Positions 1 through 5,930 are shown, counted from the stretch's first letter. The stretch: DNA of 7,088 nucleotides from Niastella sp. (GCA_021154515.1 JAJKIL010000018.1:1-7088); one strand, 5' to 3'. Made by a program: numbers and translations. Notes: generated from the letters alone by a model not told the origin.

Positions 1-669
1 ACCATTCAACATACAGGCAGCAGCGTTAATAAGGAGCGGCAGGAGAAACCACATGTGCATTCTACCGTTTTCTCACCCGATGATAAATACATTTTTGTGC
101 CTGACCTCGGCATTGACAAGGTGATGATCTATTCATTTAACCCAGGCAGTGGTAAGCCCGAACCGGCGCCTGTACCTTTTGCAGCAGTTCCGGCAGGCAG
201 TGGTCCGCGCCATTTTACGTTTCATCCCAATGGCAAACTGGCCTACCTGGTTGAAGAAATGGGTGGCGAAGTATCGGGCTATAAGTATAACAACGGAAAG
301 TTGTCGTTGATCCAACGCATCTCCACCTATCCGGCCAATTTTAAAGAAAAGAAATGGTCGGCTGATATTCATATTTCTCCTGATGGCAAATTTCTGTATG
401 CGTCTAATCGCACGCCGGCTAATGACATTGCCATTTTCTCCATTGCCAAAAACGGCAAATTAACCTTCGTAGGTTCTGAACCAACGAAAGGCGATGTGCC
501 GCGCAATTTCTCTATCGATCCTACAGGGAACTTTTTGTTGGTGGCCAACCAGGAAAGCGACAATATCGTGGTGTTTAAGCGGAATAAAGAGACTGGTTTG
601 CTGACCGATACCGGCAAACGCATTCAGGTAGGTAAACCCGTTTGTTTGAAGTGGGCAAATGAACGCTAA
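1..669 (+). CDS. Lactonase family protein (YbhE/Pgl-like beta-propeller), 5'-truncated by the window edge
   Basis: The frame is open from base 1 to a TAA at 667-669 and gives 222 residues. The GTG at 55 is an internal valine codon; homologous-looking sequence continues upstream of it, so the true start lies outside the window. Family members usually have about 350-380 residues, so roughly the first 130-150 are missing. Visible family features are the segment HTGSSVNKERQEKPHVHS (residues 4-21), PDLGIDKVMIY (34-44), GPRHFTFHPNGKLAYLVEE (68-86), the blade strand HISPDGKFLYASNR (about 124-137) and PRNFSIDPTGNFLLVAN (167-183). The recurring sPDGkflyv pattern is that of a seven-bladed propeller. 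Known relatives hydrolyse 6-phosphogluconolactone or other sugar lactones. The substrate cannot be read from this fragment, and many Bacteroidota paralogues are exported, so I give no pgl symbol. The gene converges on trhO across a 644-bp repeat-rich interval. Confidence 0.92.
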   Translation, partial: TIQHTGSSVNKERQEKPHVHSTVFSPDDKYIFVPDLGIDKVMIYSFNPGSGKPEPAPVPFAAVPAGSGPRHFTFHPNGKLAYLVEEMGGEVSGYKYNNGKLSLIQRISTYPANFKEKKWSADIHISPDGKFLYASNRTPANDIAIFSIAKNGKLTFVGSEPTKGDVPRNFSIDPTGNFLLVANQESDNIVVFKRNKETGLLTDTGKRIQVGKPVCLKWANER

Positions 670-672
670 ACG

Positions 673-704
673 CCTGTTTCAAGTTACAGGTTTCAGTTTT
701 TTTT
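673..704 (+). terminator. Probable intrinsic terminator of the lactonase gene
   Basis: Four bases after the lactonase stop, CCTGT (673-677) can pair with ACAGG (686-690) around an 8-nt loop. AAA (668-670) could also pair with TTT (691-693) across a 2-nt bulge. A run of eight T residues (697-704) follows after CAG. The stem is short and lies inside the heptad repeat, so the U-tract is the stronger part of the evidence. Confidence 0.5.
676..696 (+). repeat. Heptad repeat, three GTTTCAR units (left inverted arm)
   Basis: Three contiguous 7-bp units can be read: GTTTCAA (676-682), GTTACAG (683-689) and GTTTCAG (690-696). They begin 6 nt after the lactonase stop codon. The reverse complement of the array at 1289-1309 matches this stretch at 18 of 21 positions, so the two arrays form an inverted pair around the interval. 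Confidence 0.8.
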
Positions 705-940
705 ATGATTAACAAAGTTAATTAGCTTGTTGATGAGGCTTGTTTGCAGTTTTTTCATCTGAATTCGATCGCAAAGCCCCTGTTTTGAAAGAAACACACC
801 CAGGTATGAAAACTTTTGTGGTCATCTGCGTAGTGTTGGTCGTAAGTTGGTCGATTTACATCCTAAGTCAGGTGTTTTCATCCATAAATTCAAAACATGG
901 TCCATATTTCGGCTATTTATCAGCCCATTACGCGTACTTC
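705..940. other. Intergenic stretch with no convincing gene
   Basis: Little can be supported here. A small perfect inverted repeat, ATTAAC (708-713) and GTTAAT (717-722) around AAA, lies just after the T-tract. An ATG at 806 opens a 49-codon frame (to 955) beginning MKTFVVICVVLVV, with one hydrophobic segment, but it has no recognisable start signal and ends inside the 20-bp array. From about 855, TCC recurs at 861, 881 and 901, each preceded by CA or GG. This 20-bp spacing may be a decayed, phase-shifted extension of the array to the right. I recognise no RNA gene. Confidence 0.5.
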
Positions 941-1200
941 TTCCAAATCCTTTGAAGGAATTCTGTTTTCCTTACAACTTTTTTAAAATCATGGAAGGAA
1001 TAGAGAATTCCTTCAGGCATTTCCCTTTTCCCTGCAACTTTTCTGAATTCCTTCCGGGAATCCTTGTTTCCTTTTAACCTTTTTGATTTCCCAGAAGGAA
1101 AAGAGAATCCCTGCCGGGTTTTCTGATTTCCCGAAAGGTTTTGCCGTTTCCTGAAAGGAATAACGAATTCCTACAAGGACAACTCGTTTCCATACAGGAG
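941..1200. repeat. Degenerate tandem array, 13 units with an exact 20-bp period
   Basis: Written in rows of 20 from 941, thirteen successive rows align without any insertion or deletion. My column consensus is TTCTGATTTCCTGAAAGGAA. TTCC occupies columns 8-11 in 10 of 13 units, and the C at column 10 is present in all 13. GG fills columns 17-18 in 9 units, and the other four have AC or GC there. The core is a dyad, TTCC-N5-GGAA, closest to perfect at 1148-1160. A second subtype ends in CAACTT or TAACCT (961, 1021 and 1061 rows). The blocks 981-1020 and 1081-1120 match at about 28 of 40 positions, which suggests past multi-unit duplication. Because 20 is not a multiple of 3, the open frames crossing the array are by-products of the repeat and not genes. 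Function is unknown. Confidence 0.85.
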
Positions 1201-1237
1201 TATCCTAAAATGGAGGATTTGAGCACAATTGATATAG

Positions 1238-1255
1238 AAAAAGACGATACGTCGT
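1238..1255 (-). terminator. Weak candidate terminator downstream of trhO
   Basis: On the minus strand, ACGA (1255-1252), the loop CGTA and TCGT (1247-1244) form a 4-bp stem followed by C and a run of five T (1242-1238). It lies about 60 nt past the trhO stop. A second small dyad, CCGGTAACCGG (1260-1270), precedes it in transcript order. The stem is short, so this is only a possibility. Confidence 0.2.
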
Positions 1256-1288
1256 GTACCCGGTAACCGGCTCCCAAAACCTGGTTCC

Positions 1289-1309
1289 CTGAAACTTGAA
1301 ACCTGAAAC
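1289..1309 (-). repeat. Heptad repeat, three GTTTCAR units (right inverted arm)
   Basis: On the plus strand the units are CTGAAAC (1289-1295), TTGAAAC (1296-1302) and CTGAAAC (1303-1309). In the sense of trhO they read GTTTCAG, GTTTCAA and GTTTCAG and begin 4 nt after its stop codon. The lactonase gene has the same repeat in the same orientation relative to its own stop. Confidence 0.8.
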
Positions 1310-1313
1310 CCGC

Positions 1314-2348
1314 CTACTCCCCCAACCTGGGCCTCAGCCGGTGGCGCGATTTATTGAAGATATTCCGTCCTTTATCGATTCCCTTGCGGAGTTCTTTGCG
1401 TTCTTCTTCGGATAAATGAATAAAATCCTGGCATTCCTTGCTGCAGCAACCTTCATATTGCTGGCGGCAATTTTCGCATTGAATAAACAACAGGTGACAC
1501 CCATCATTGGCACAATTCGCATGGGTATCTGCGGGGTTGCCGCACTGGTGACAACGGGCAATAATATCGGGTGTGATCCGCTCCCCCAGCCTGTTGTCGA
1601 ACACAAAGTTCTTTCCAATAAACTTGCTGTCGAGCCCGTTTTCCTGTACCTGTTTGGCATAATTGATAATGCCACCTTCCAGGTGAAATACGTTCTGAAA
1701 CCCGTGGTGCAACATGTACGCACTGGCTTTTTCGCAGCGGATACCGCCGGTGCAATACATAATGATATTTTTATCTTTTGCGTCTTTCAGCATGTCAACC
1801 GCCATGGGTAACTGCTCGCGAAAGGTATCGCTGGGCACTTCCAGGGCTTTTACAAAATGGCCCACCTCATACTCATAGTGATTGCGCATGTCAACCACAA
1901 TGGTTTCGGGATCGTTCAGCATGGCATTCAACTGTTCGGCATTTACATACCGGCCTTTGTTGGCCATGTTGAAAGTTTCATCGGTAATGCCATCGGCTAC
2001 GATCTTGTCGCGCACTTTTATTTTCAGCACCCAAAACGATTTACCGTCATCGTCTACCGCAATGTTCAGACGCAACCCGTTCAACGGTTCAAAAGAATAT
2101 AAAAAGGTTTTGAATGCCTCGAAATTTCCGGCCGGTACACTGATCTGTGCATTGATGCCTTCGTGGGCCACGTAAATACGGCCAAACACTTTTAATGTCT
2201 CTAAATGCTTGTACAGTTCGTTGCGGAATTTTTCAGGTTCGGCGATGGGGAAATACTGATAAAAAGAAATGGTAGTACGGGGTTCTGTTTCCTGGTACAA
2301 TAGTTCTTTCAGCTCCTTCTGGGAGACGCGGTTGTGTAATATTGCCAT
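1314..2348 (-). CDS. trhO: tRNA uridine(34) 5-hydroxylase TrhO (YceA/UPF0176, rhodanese family)
   Basis: This 344-aa protein corresponds to E. coli TrhO (YceA), which uses O2 to hydroxylate U34 of certain tRNAs to 5-hydroxyuridine, a precursor of wobble modifications. It is expected in the cytoplasm. The N-terminal domain (about 1-110) carries the family segment GRIYVAHEGINAQIS (56-70). A rhodanese domain (about 135-235) follows, with VVDMRNHYEYEVGH (151-164) and the active-site loop MYCTGGIRCEKA (197-208), in which C199 is the expected catalytic cysteine. The C-terminal region is cysteine-rich, with Cys at about 266, 269, 279, 284, 291, 294, 301, 302 and 306; that spacing suggests metal binding, which is inference. 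The length matches the roughly 350-aa family. I chose the ATG at 2348 because the frame runs 36 codons further to a TTG at 2456 through a heptad repeat, and those extra residues (HCQLLIVYCQL) are repeat-derived. There is no Shine-Dalgarno sequence; an A-rich leader is present. A promoter match sits about 50 bp upstream. Confidence 0.93.
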   Translation of the reverse strand: MAILHNRVSQKELKELLYQETEPRTTISFYQYFPIAEPEKFRNELYKHLETLKVFGRIYVAHEGINAQISVPAGNFEAFKTFLYSFEPLNGLRLNIAVDDDGKSFWVLKIKVRDKIVADGITDETFNMANKGRYVNAEQLNAMLNDPETIVVDMRNHYEYEVGHFVKALEVPSDTFREQLPMAVDMLKDAKDKNIIMYCTGGIRCEKASAYMLHHGFQNVFHLEGGIINYAKQVQENGLDSKFIGKNFVFDNRLGERITPDIIARCHQCGNPADTHANCANDGCHLLFIQCENCRQQYEGCCSKECQDFIHLSEEERKELRKGIDKGRNIFNKSRHRLRPRLGE

Positions 2349-2398
2349 TTTTGAATTTTTGCGACCGCTTGCAGGGCAGTCAAAAATTATAAACGCGG

Positions 2399-2428
2399 CA
2401 AATTTACGAATCAATTGGCAATAGACAA
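2399..2428 (-). promoter_or_regulatory. Predicted Bacteroidota-type promoter of trhO
   Basis: On the minus strand, TTG (2428-2426) is followed by a 19-nt spacer and TAAATTTG (2406-2399), which fits the Bacteroidota -33 TTG and -7 TAnnTTTG elements. Transcription would start near 2390-2395 and leave a leader of roughly 45 nt. The -33 TTG lies inside the heptad unit CAATAAG (2426-2432), so the repeat supplies part of the promoter. The match is by eye, and TTG is frequent in this repeat. Confidence 0.4.
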
Positions 2429-2547
2429 TAAGCAATTGGCAATGCGCAATTGGCAAATTATTCCTAAACGGCGTCAGTTCGCCAATAATCGAACCCGCCG
2501 CATTCGCGAACCCCTGCCTATTGTCAATTGTTTATTGCCTATTGATT
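2409..2547. repeat. Inverted heptad-repeat structure (CAATWGG family) with nested hairpin
   Basis: The left arm is six in-register 7-bp units: CAATTGG (2412), CAATAGA (2419), CAATAAG (2426), CAATTGG (2433), CAATGCG (2440) and CAATTGG (2447-2453). The right arm is four units in the opposite sense: CCTATTG (2517), TCAATTG (2524), TTTATTG (2531) and CCTATTG (2538-2544). Positions 2412-2441 and 2515-2544 can pair at 24 of 30 positions, and AATCAAT/ATTGATT extends the arms to 2409 and 2547. Nested inside is a stem of GTTCGC (2477-2482) with GCGAAC (2506-2511), and a further GGCG/CGCC stem (2470-2483) competes with it. The structure abuts the DUF5686 stop codon and could act as a 3'-end structure, a weak terminator or a mobile palindromic element. 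No U-tract follows in the leftward direction, which argues against a classical terminator. Confidence 0.7.
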
Positions 2548-5013
2548 TTATAGTTTCCCAAAGCCTCTGATACCCAACCGGATACCGAAAGCGGAAACCT
2601 TGTCTTTGTCGAAGCCCCAAACCAGGTCGAGCCGGGCTATTTTGAGAATGTTTTCAAAACCGGCGAATACTTCAATGTATTCTTTATCACTATCCACGTA
2701 CAGCGCATTGGCGCCCGTTACCAGGTACCAGTTTAAAGCGCGGAAATGGGGGATCTTATTGGTGAGCAGGCCATTGAAGTGATGTTCAATATGCCCTTCT
2801 GCATACAACCGGTTTTTATTGCTGTATTTGTAATAAGGCAATAACTGGAAACCATACAGGTATTCGGCAGAAGCCAGGATCTCGTTCCCGTTAAAATGAT
2901 TATAATCTATCACAGCTACACTGTCACGCCGTATAAAGCCGCCCAGGCTCATCTTATAGCGGAAATTTCCACCCAGGTTCAGGTCGAGGTTTTGCTGCAC
3001 ATCGAACCGCCATTTGGAATAATCGATATCACTGCCCAGCCAGTTTTGAATACCCTTCCGGTACGATAAGGTAAACAACGGGTAATGGGAACCCACATTT
3101 ACGATCCTGTCGGGGTACTCGATGTATTTAGCTCCGGGCAACCAGCTTATTCCAATTCTTCCGATCAATGCCTGATGGCGTTTAAAGTTTTCCGCCATAA
3201 TCTCAATGGGATAGTTAGGCGTAAACTGAACGTTCTTGCGGTTACCCACTGAATAGTTGGTGGTATTTTCCAATGGAATGCGGTCCTCATATTTCAAGCC
3301 GCCAAAAACCGTGATCCCATTTCCCACTTCTTTTGAAAAATTGAACTGCGCATACCAGGCTTCATAAAACTTGGCATAGTTACGCTCGAATAACCAGCTG
3401 CGAATGGTATTACTCAGCTGACTGATGGGATTGGTATTATTGACCTGGTACACCCATTTACCACCGCTTAGCGAGAAGGAAGAAAAATACTTTTTACCAT
3501 ATGTATACGTAAACGTACCGCCTGCATTGAGGTGATGGTTGCTGAGCCCGTACCGGATGGCGGGTTCTATACTAAACGCATGGCGGGAACCGGGAATGGT
3601 ATCGAGCAGTTTAGTATAGCTGCCGCCGAAATTACCTAACCAACCTTCCACGGTATTGTATGCAATGGTTTCCAGTAACGGGTTCACACTGTAGATCTCC
3701 CGTTTTTTCTCCCGATAGAACAGTTGCCCTGTTGCTATCAACGGGAACAGGTGTGGTTTATTCCGGCGGCGATCGATAGAATCGAGGTAATGCGGATCTT
3801 TATGCGCTTCCTCCAGGCTGTCCTTCTTGAAATAATCGGCTACTTCTTCAGCCTGCAAGGGTAAGGGACGAATAGAATCCCAAAAGGCAGCAGGCTTTTT
3901 ATTAGACCCTTCATAGATCTTCAGATAGGTATTGTTAAAGAACTTCCGCTCAAATGTAGGTGCAATATTAAATTGAGAATACACATTTACAAAACTGCCA
4001 AACGCATCAAAACCCAGCAATTTTACAGCGGGGTACAACACCTGCGTTTTTATTACCCACACATCGTTGTTAATGGGAACATACAATTGTTCAATATTCA
4101 GCGAGTCGATCAGCTCCATTTGAGAAGCCTTGGTAAGCCGTAATTGCAGACTGTGTATGCGCCAGTCGCCTTCGGTGATATTGATGTACCCGCTGAACAA
4201 CGGCTCGTACCGCCGTTTGGGTGTTACTTTAATGCGATTGATCTCCCGCCCATCTTCTATAAAACTACCTTCGTACTGATAATAGTAAAAGTTCAGTGCA
4301 TTGCTGGCGATAGGTGAAATAAATCCGCGGGGGTTCAGATTACGACCTACCTGAATATTGTTCTCATAAAAGGAAACGATCTGTGGCGTGCTTAATCCAA
4401 ACTCATCGCTTCTGCCGCTTACTTTGGTTGACAGCACTTCGATCTTGCTTTTGCGTGGCTTTTCAACCGAATACCGCGCTACGGTTTCCGACAAAAAAAG
4501 CATTTTTCGTTGACTGGTATCGCCGTCCTCGAAATCAATTGGTTCGCCAAAGAGTTTTTTGGGGTAGGCGCGCAACTGCAGCTGTCCCTTAATATACACC
4601 TCGCATTGAAAGGTGTTGAGCTGGTTCTTGTAATACGGTCTTTTTTTGATGGCATTGCGAATGATCTCATAGGCGGGGTCTTCCCCACCGGGCTTTACCA
4701 CTACTTCCTTTAAATTGAATTGTTGAATGGATAGCTGAAAATCGAGGGTGATATTATCTTCTCCTACAGTGATTGTTTTTTCCTGCCGGCTATAGCCCAC
4801 ATATTGCGCTACAATGGTGTAAGTTCCGGGATTGAGTTGCAGAAAATAATCGCCTTCTTTATTGGCGGTAGTGCCCTGCGTGGTGCCTTTTACCAGTATG
4901 GAGGCGTATACCAGCACCTGTCCTTTTTCATCAGTAACCCTGCCGCTAATACGCGCAGCCTGCACGGATATAAAGCCAACAATAAAGAGGGTAAGTAAGG
5001 ACAGTATTTTCAT
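2548..5013 (-). CDS. DUF5686 family outer-membrane protein with carboxypeptidase-like regulatory domain
   Basis: The product has 821 residues. A signal peptide is clear: MK, a hydrophobic stretch, then likely cleavage after VQA (residues 17-19). Residues 20-95 form a carboxypeptidase-regulatory-like (CarboxypepD_reg) beta-sandwich, with ISGRVTDEKGQVLVYASIL (22-40), a GDYFLQLNPGTYTIVAQYVGY stretch (55-74), and the linker LKEVVVK (101-107) familiar from Bacteroidota outer-membrane proteins. From about 112 the sequence has the DUF5686 look, beginning PAYEIIRNAIKKRPYY (113-128). The C-terminal half is rich in alternating aromatic and polar strands, consistent with an outer-membrane beta-barrel, and it ends in RLGIRGFGKL. 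The biochemical role of DUF5686 is not established to my knowledge. The length is normal for the family and the frame is intact. The ATG at 5013 starts directly at the signal peptide. The gene lies 77 bp downstream of the RDD gene, and I found no promoter match in that gap. Confidence 0.9.
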   Translation of the reverse strand: MKILSLLTLFIVGFISVQAARISGRVTDEKGQVLVYASILVKGTTQGTTANKEGDYFLQLNPGTYTIVAQYVGYSRQEKTITVGEDNITLDFQLSIQQFNLKEVVVKPGGEDPAYEIIRNAIKKRPYYKNQLNTFQCEVYIKGQLQLRAYPKKLFGEPIDFEDGDTSQRKMLFLSETVARYSVEKPRKSKIEVLSTKVSGRSDEFGLSTPQIVSFYENNIQVGRNLNPRGFISPIASNALNFYYYQYEGSFIEDGREINRIKVTPKRRYEPLFSGYINITEGDWRIHSLQLRLTKASQMELIDSLNIEQLYVPINNDVWVIKTQVLYPAVKLLGFDAFGSFVNVYSQFNIAPTFERKFFNNTYLKIYEGSNKKPAAFWDSIRPLPLQAEEVADYFKKDSLEEAHKDPHYLDSIDRRRNKPHLFPLIATGQLFYREKKREIYSVNPLLETIAYNTVEGWLGNFGGSYTKLLDTIPGSRHAFSIEPAIRYGLSNHHLNAGGTFTYTYGKKYFSSFSLSGGKWVYQVNNTNPISQLSNTIRSWLFERNYAKFYEAWYAQFNFSKEVGNGITVFGGLKYEDRIPLENTTNYSVGNRKNVQFTPNYPIEIMAENFKRHQALIGRIGISWLPGAKYIEYPDRIVNVGSHYPLFTLSYRKGIQNWLGSDIDYSKWRFDVQQNLDLNLGGNFRYKMSLGGFIRRDSVAVIDYNHFNGNEILASAEYLYGFQLLPYYKYSNKNRLYAEGHIEHHFNGLLTNKIPHFRALNWYLVTGANALYVDSDKEYIEVFAGFENILKIARLDLVWGFDKDKVSAFGIRLGIRGFGKL

Positions 5014-5014
5014 A

Positions 5015-5029
5015 TCGCGACGAACGCGA
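5015..5029 (-). promoter_or_regulatory. GC-rich hairpin at the DUF5686 translation start
   Basis: TCGCG (5015-5019) and CGCGA (5025-5029) form a perfect 5-bp stem with a 5-nt loop. The stem ends one base before the ATG at 5013. The surrounding leader is AT-rich (TTAATTAA lies about 50 nt upstream), so the GC-rich stem stands out and would overlap the ribosome footprint. Whether it regulates translation is inference. Confidence 0.3.
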
Positions 5030-5090
5030 AAATAAGGCCAAATCCTGATTAGCTATTGAGGAATAAGTTAATTAAGTAATATAAATTCTT

Positions 5091-5552
5091 CTATCCCCTG
5101 GCTTCCACAACCATCGTACCGGCTACGCGATCGCCAACGCGTTGTGCATTTTTACTACCGGCAGCAGTAGCCAGCCCCACCAGCCCACCAAAAGGAAGAA
5201 AATCTATAATGTCAAATAAATGCCTGACGAAGCTGCTGGCGAGATCTAATTTTGAGCCATCATCATTCAGGACTTTTATCCCGAAGATGGCCTTCCCAAT
5301 AGTTTGCCCTTTATTAAAGGTTTCATATGCTGGCAGTATCACAAACCAGGGTATAGCAACGATGGAAATAGCATATATCCAGGTAAACAGCTCTCTATCT
5401 ATTCCAAAGCTTTTTATTGTGTGGTGGTGGTTAAAATAAACAATACCCCTTACTATTAACGTGTAAATAAGGTAATCAATAAAGCAGGCCAGCCAACGCG
5501 AAAATTTCGATGCCAGCCGGGGCGATTCATAATCAAGTAGAATATCTTCCAT
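5091..5552 (-). CDS. RDD family membrane protein
   Basis: The product has 153 residues from the ATG at 5552; a GTG at 5558 would add two residues. I prefer the ATG because it leaves an 8-bp gap to the preceding gene, similar to the 7-bp gap one gene earlier. RDD features are SRWLACFIDYLIY with R19 and D26 at the start of the first membrane helix (about 21-40), a second helix at about 57-75, the conserved NKGQTIGKAIFGIKVLNDDG (80-99), FVRHLFDIIDFLP (108-120), a third hydrophobic segment (about 118-131) and the closing RVGDRVAGTMVV (138-149). The family consists of small inner-membrane proteins; a few members have been linked to ion or proton transport, but most have no assigned function. A triple histidine (42-44) lies between the first two helices. 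The gene is the third in a tight minus-strand cluster with the acylase and the unknown membrane protein. Confidence 0.88.
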   Translation of the reverse strand: MEDILLDYESPRLASKFSRWLACFIDYLIYTLIVRGIVYFNHHHTIKSFGIDRELFTWIYAISIVAIPWFVILPAYETFNKGQTIGKAIFGIKVLNDDGSKLDLASSFVRHLFDIIDFLPFGGLVGLATAAGSKNAQRVGDRVAGTMVVEARG

Positions 5553-5560
5553 AAACACAG

Positions 5561-5923
5561 TTAATACTTCTCCCGGCTATCGATATACCTACGCAGAAAA
5601 CTTCCCGACAAGGCAGCTAGGCCGCCAATAATGGCGCCCACCACGGCGGTTATCAGTATCAGCAAGCCAGAGGAACCGCCCAATGGGAACAAGCTGGCCA
5701 TGCGGGTTGATAGAATGCTGTCGTTTTGAGCGTCTATCCAAAAGGCCAGCAGGCCCCAGCATATTAAAATGCTTACAAAGCCTGTTAACCAGGCTATGCC
5801 TGGTTTTTGATATATAAAAGCGGCTACGCCAAACGACACCAGCGCCACACTCCAGAATGGTAAATATAACCCAGCCGCAAAACTTGCAATGATTGTTAAT
5901 AATACAGAAACCCCGAATTTCAT
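5561..5923 (-). CDS. Small four-helix membrane protein of unknown function
   Basis: I do not recognise this 120-aa protein. It has four hydrophobic stretches, at about residues 4-20, 23-40, 44-63 and 82-106. The last is glycine- and alanine-rich (AVVGAIIGGLAALSG) and the tail RRYIDSREKY is basic, so the C-terminus is probably cytoplasmic. A polar loop (about 64-80, AQNDSILSTRMASLFP) separates helices three and four. No catalytic or binding motif is visible. The ATG at 5923 lies 7 bp after the acylase stop, and the TAA at 5561-5563 lies 8 bp before the RDD start, so it is almost certainly co-transcribed with both. Its pairing with an RDD membrane protein could mean a shared membrane complex, but this is only context. 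The consistent membrane character and tight spacing argue that it is a real gene. Confidence 0.8.
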   Translation of the reverse strand: MKFGVSVLLTIIASFAAGLYLPFWSVALVSFGVAAFIYQKPGIAWLTGFVSILICWGLLAFWIDAQNDSILSTRMASLFPLGGSSGLLILITAVVGAIIGGLAALSGSFLRRYIDSREKY

Positions 5924-5930
5924 TGGTGCT

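Larger units (their letters stand above)
676..1310. mobile_element. Candidate non-autonomous (MITE-like) element between convergent genes
   Basis: The interval is bounded by inverted three-unit heptad repeats (676-696 and 1289-1309) and flanked by a 5-bp direct repeat, CGCCT (671-675 and 1311-1315). This arrangement resembles terminal inverted repeats with a target-site duplication, although the right end carries one extra C at 1310. Deleting the interval with one CGCCT copy leaves the lactonase TAA and the trhO TAG only 4 nt apart, an ordinary tight convergent arrangement. No transposase or other credible protein is encoded, so movement would need to be driven in trans. The right half holds the 20-bp tandem array. 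The repeats and geometry are seen directly; insertion is inferred. The alternative is an ordinary intergenic spacer whose two 3' ends both carry heptad repeats. Confidence 0.3.

Noticed and set aside
55..57. GTG as the start of the lactonase gene
   Set aside because: The frame is open to base 1, and the upstream residues (HTGSSVNKERQEKPH) are conserved family sequence, so this codon is internal.
847..1077. Plus-strand open frame of 76 codons across the 20-bp array
   Set aside because: Its sequence is generated by the repeat (phenylalanine- and proline-rich 20-residue pattern), it overlaps the other frames equally well, and it resembles no protein family I know.
941..1200. CRISPR array
   Set aside because: There are no conserved repeats separated by unique spacers. 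The whole 20-bp unit recurs continuously, and no cas gene is present.
941..1200. Plasmid iterons or replication origin
   Set aside because: The unit length is in the iteron range, but there is no replication initiator gene, no obvious DnaA box and no adjacent AT-rich unwinding region. The neighbours are chromosomal housekeeping-type genes.
1074..1277. Minus-strand open frame of 67 codons with repeated NSLFLSGN / DSLFLLGN
   Set aside because: The 20-residue repeat follows from three 20-bp units making 60 nt. There is no start signal and no family resemblance.
1416..1811. Plus-strand 131-codon open frame opposite trhO
   Set aside because: It is antisense to a well-recognised gene whose motifs and length are intact, and the translated sequence has no family resemblance.
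2487..2510. tRNA-like T-loop (GGTTCGATT on the minus strand)
   Set aside because: The flanking bases do not form the 5-bp T-stem, and no acceptor, D or anticodon arms can be assembled around it.
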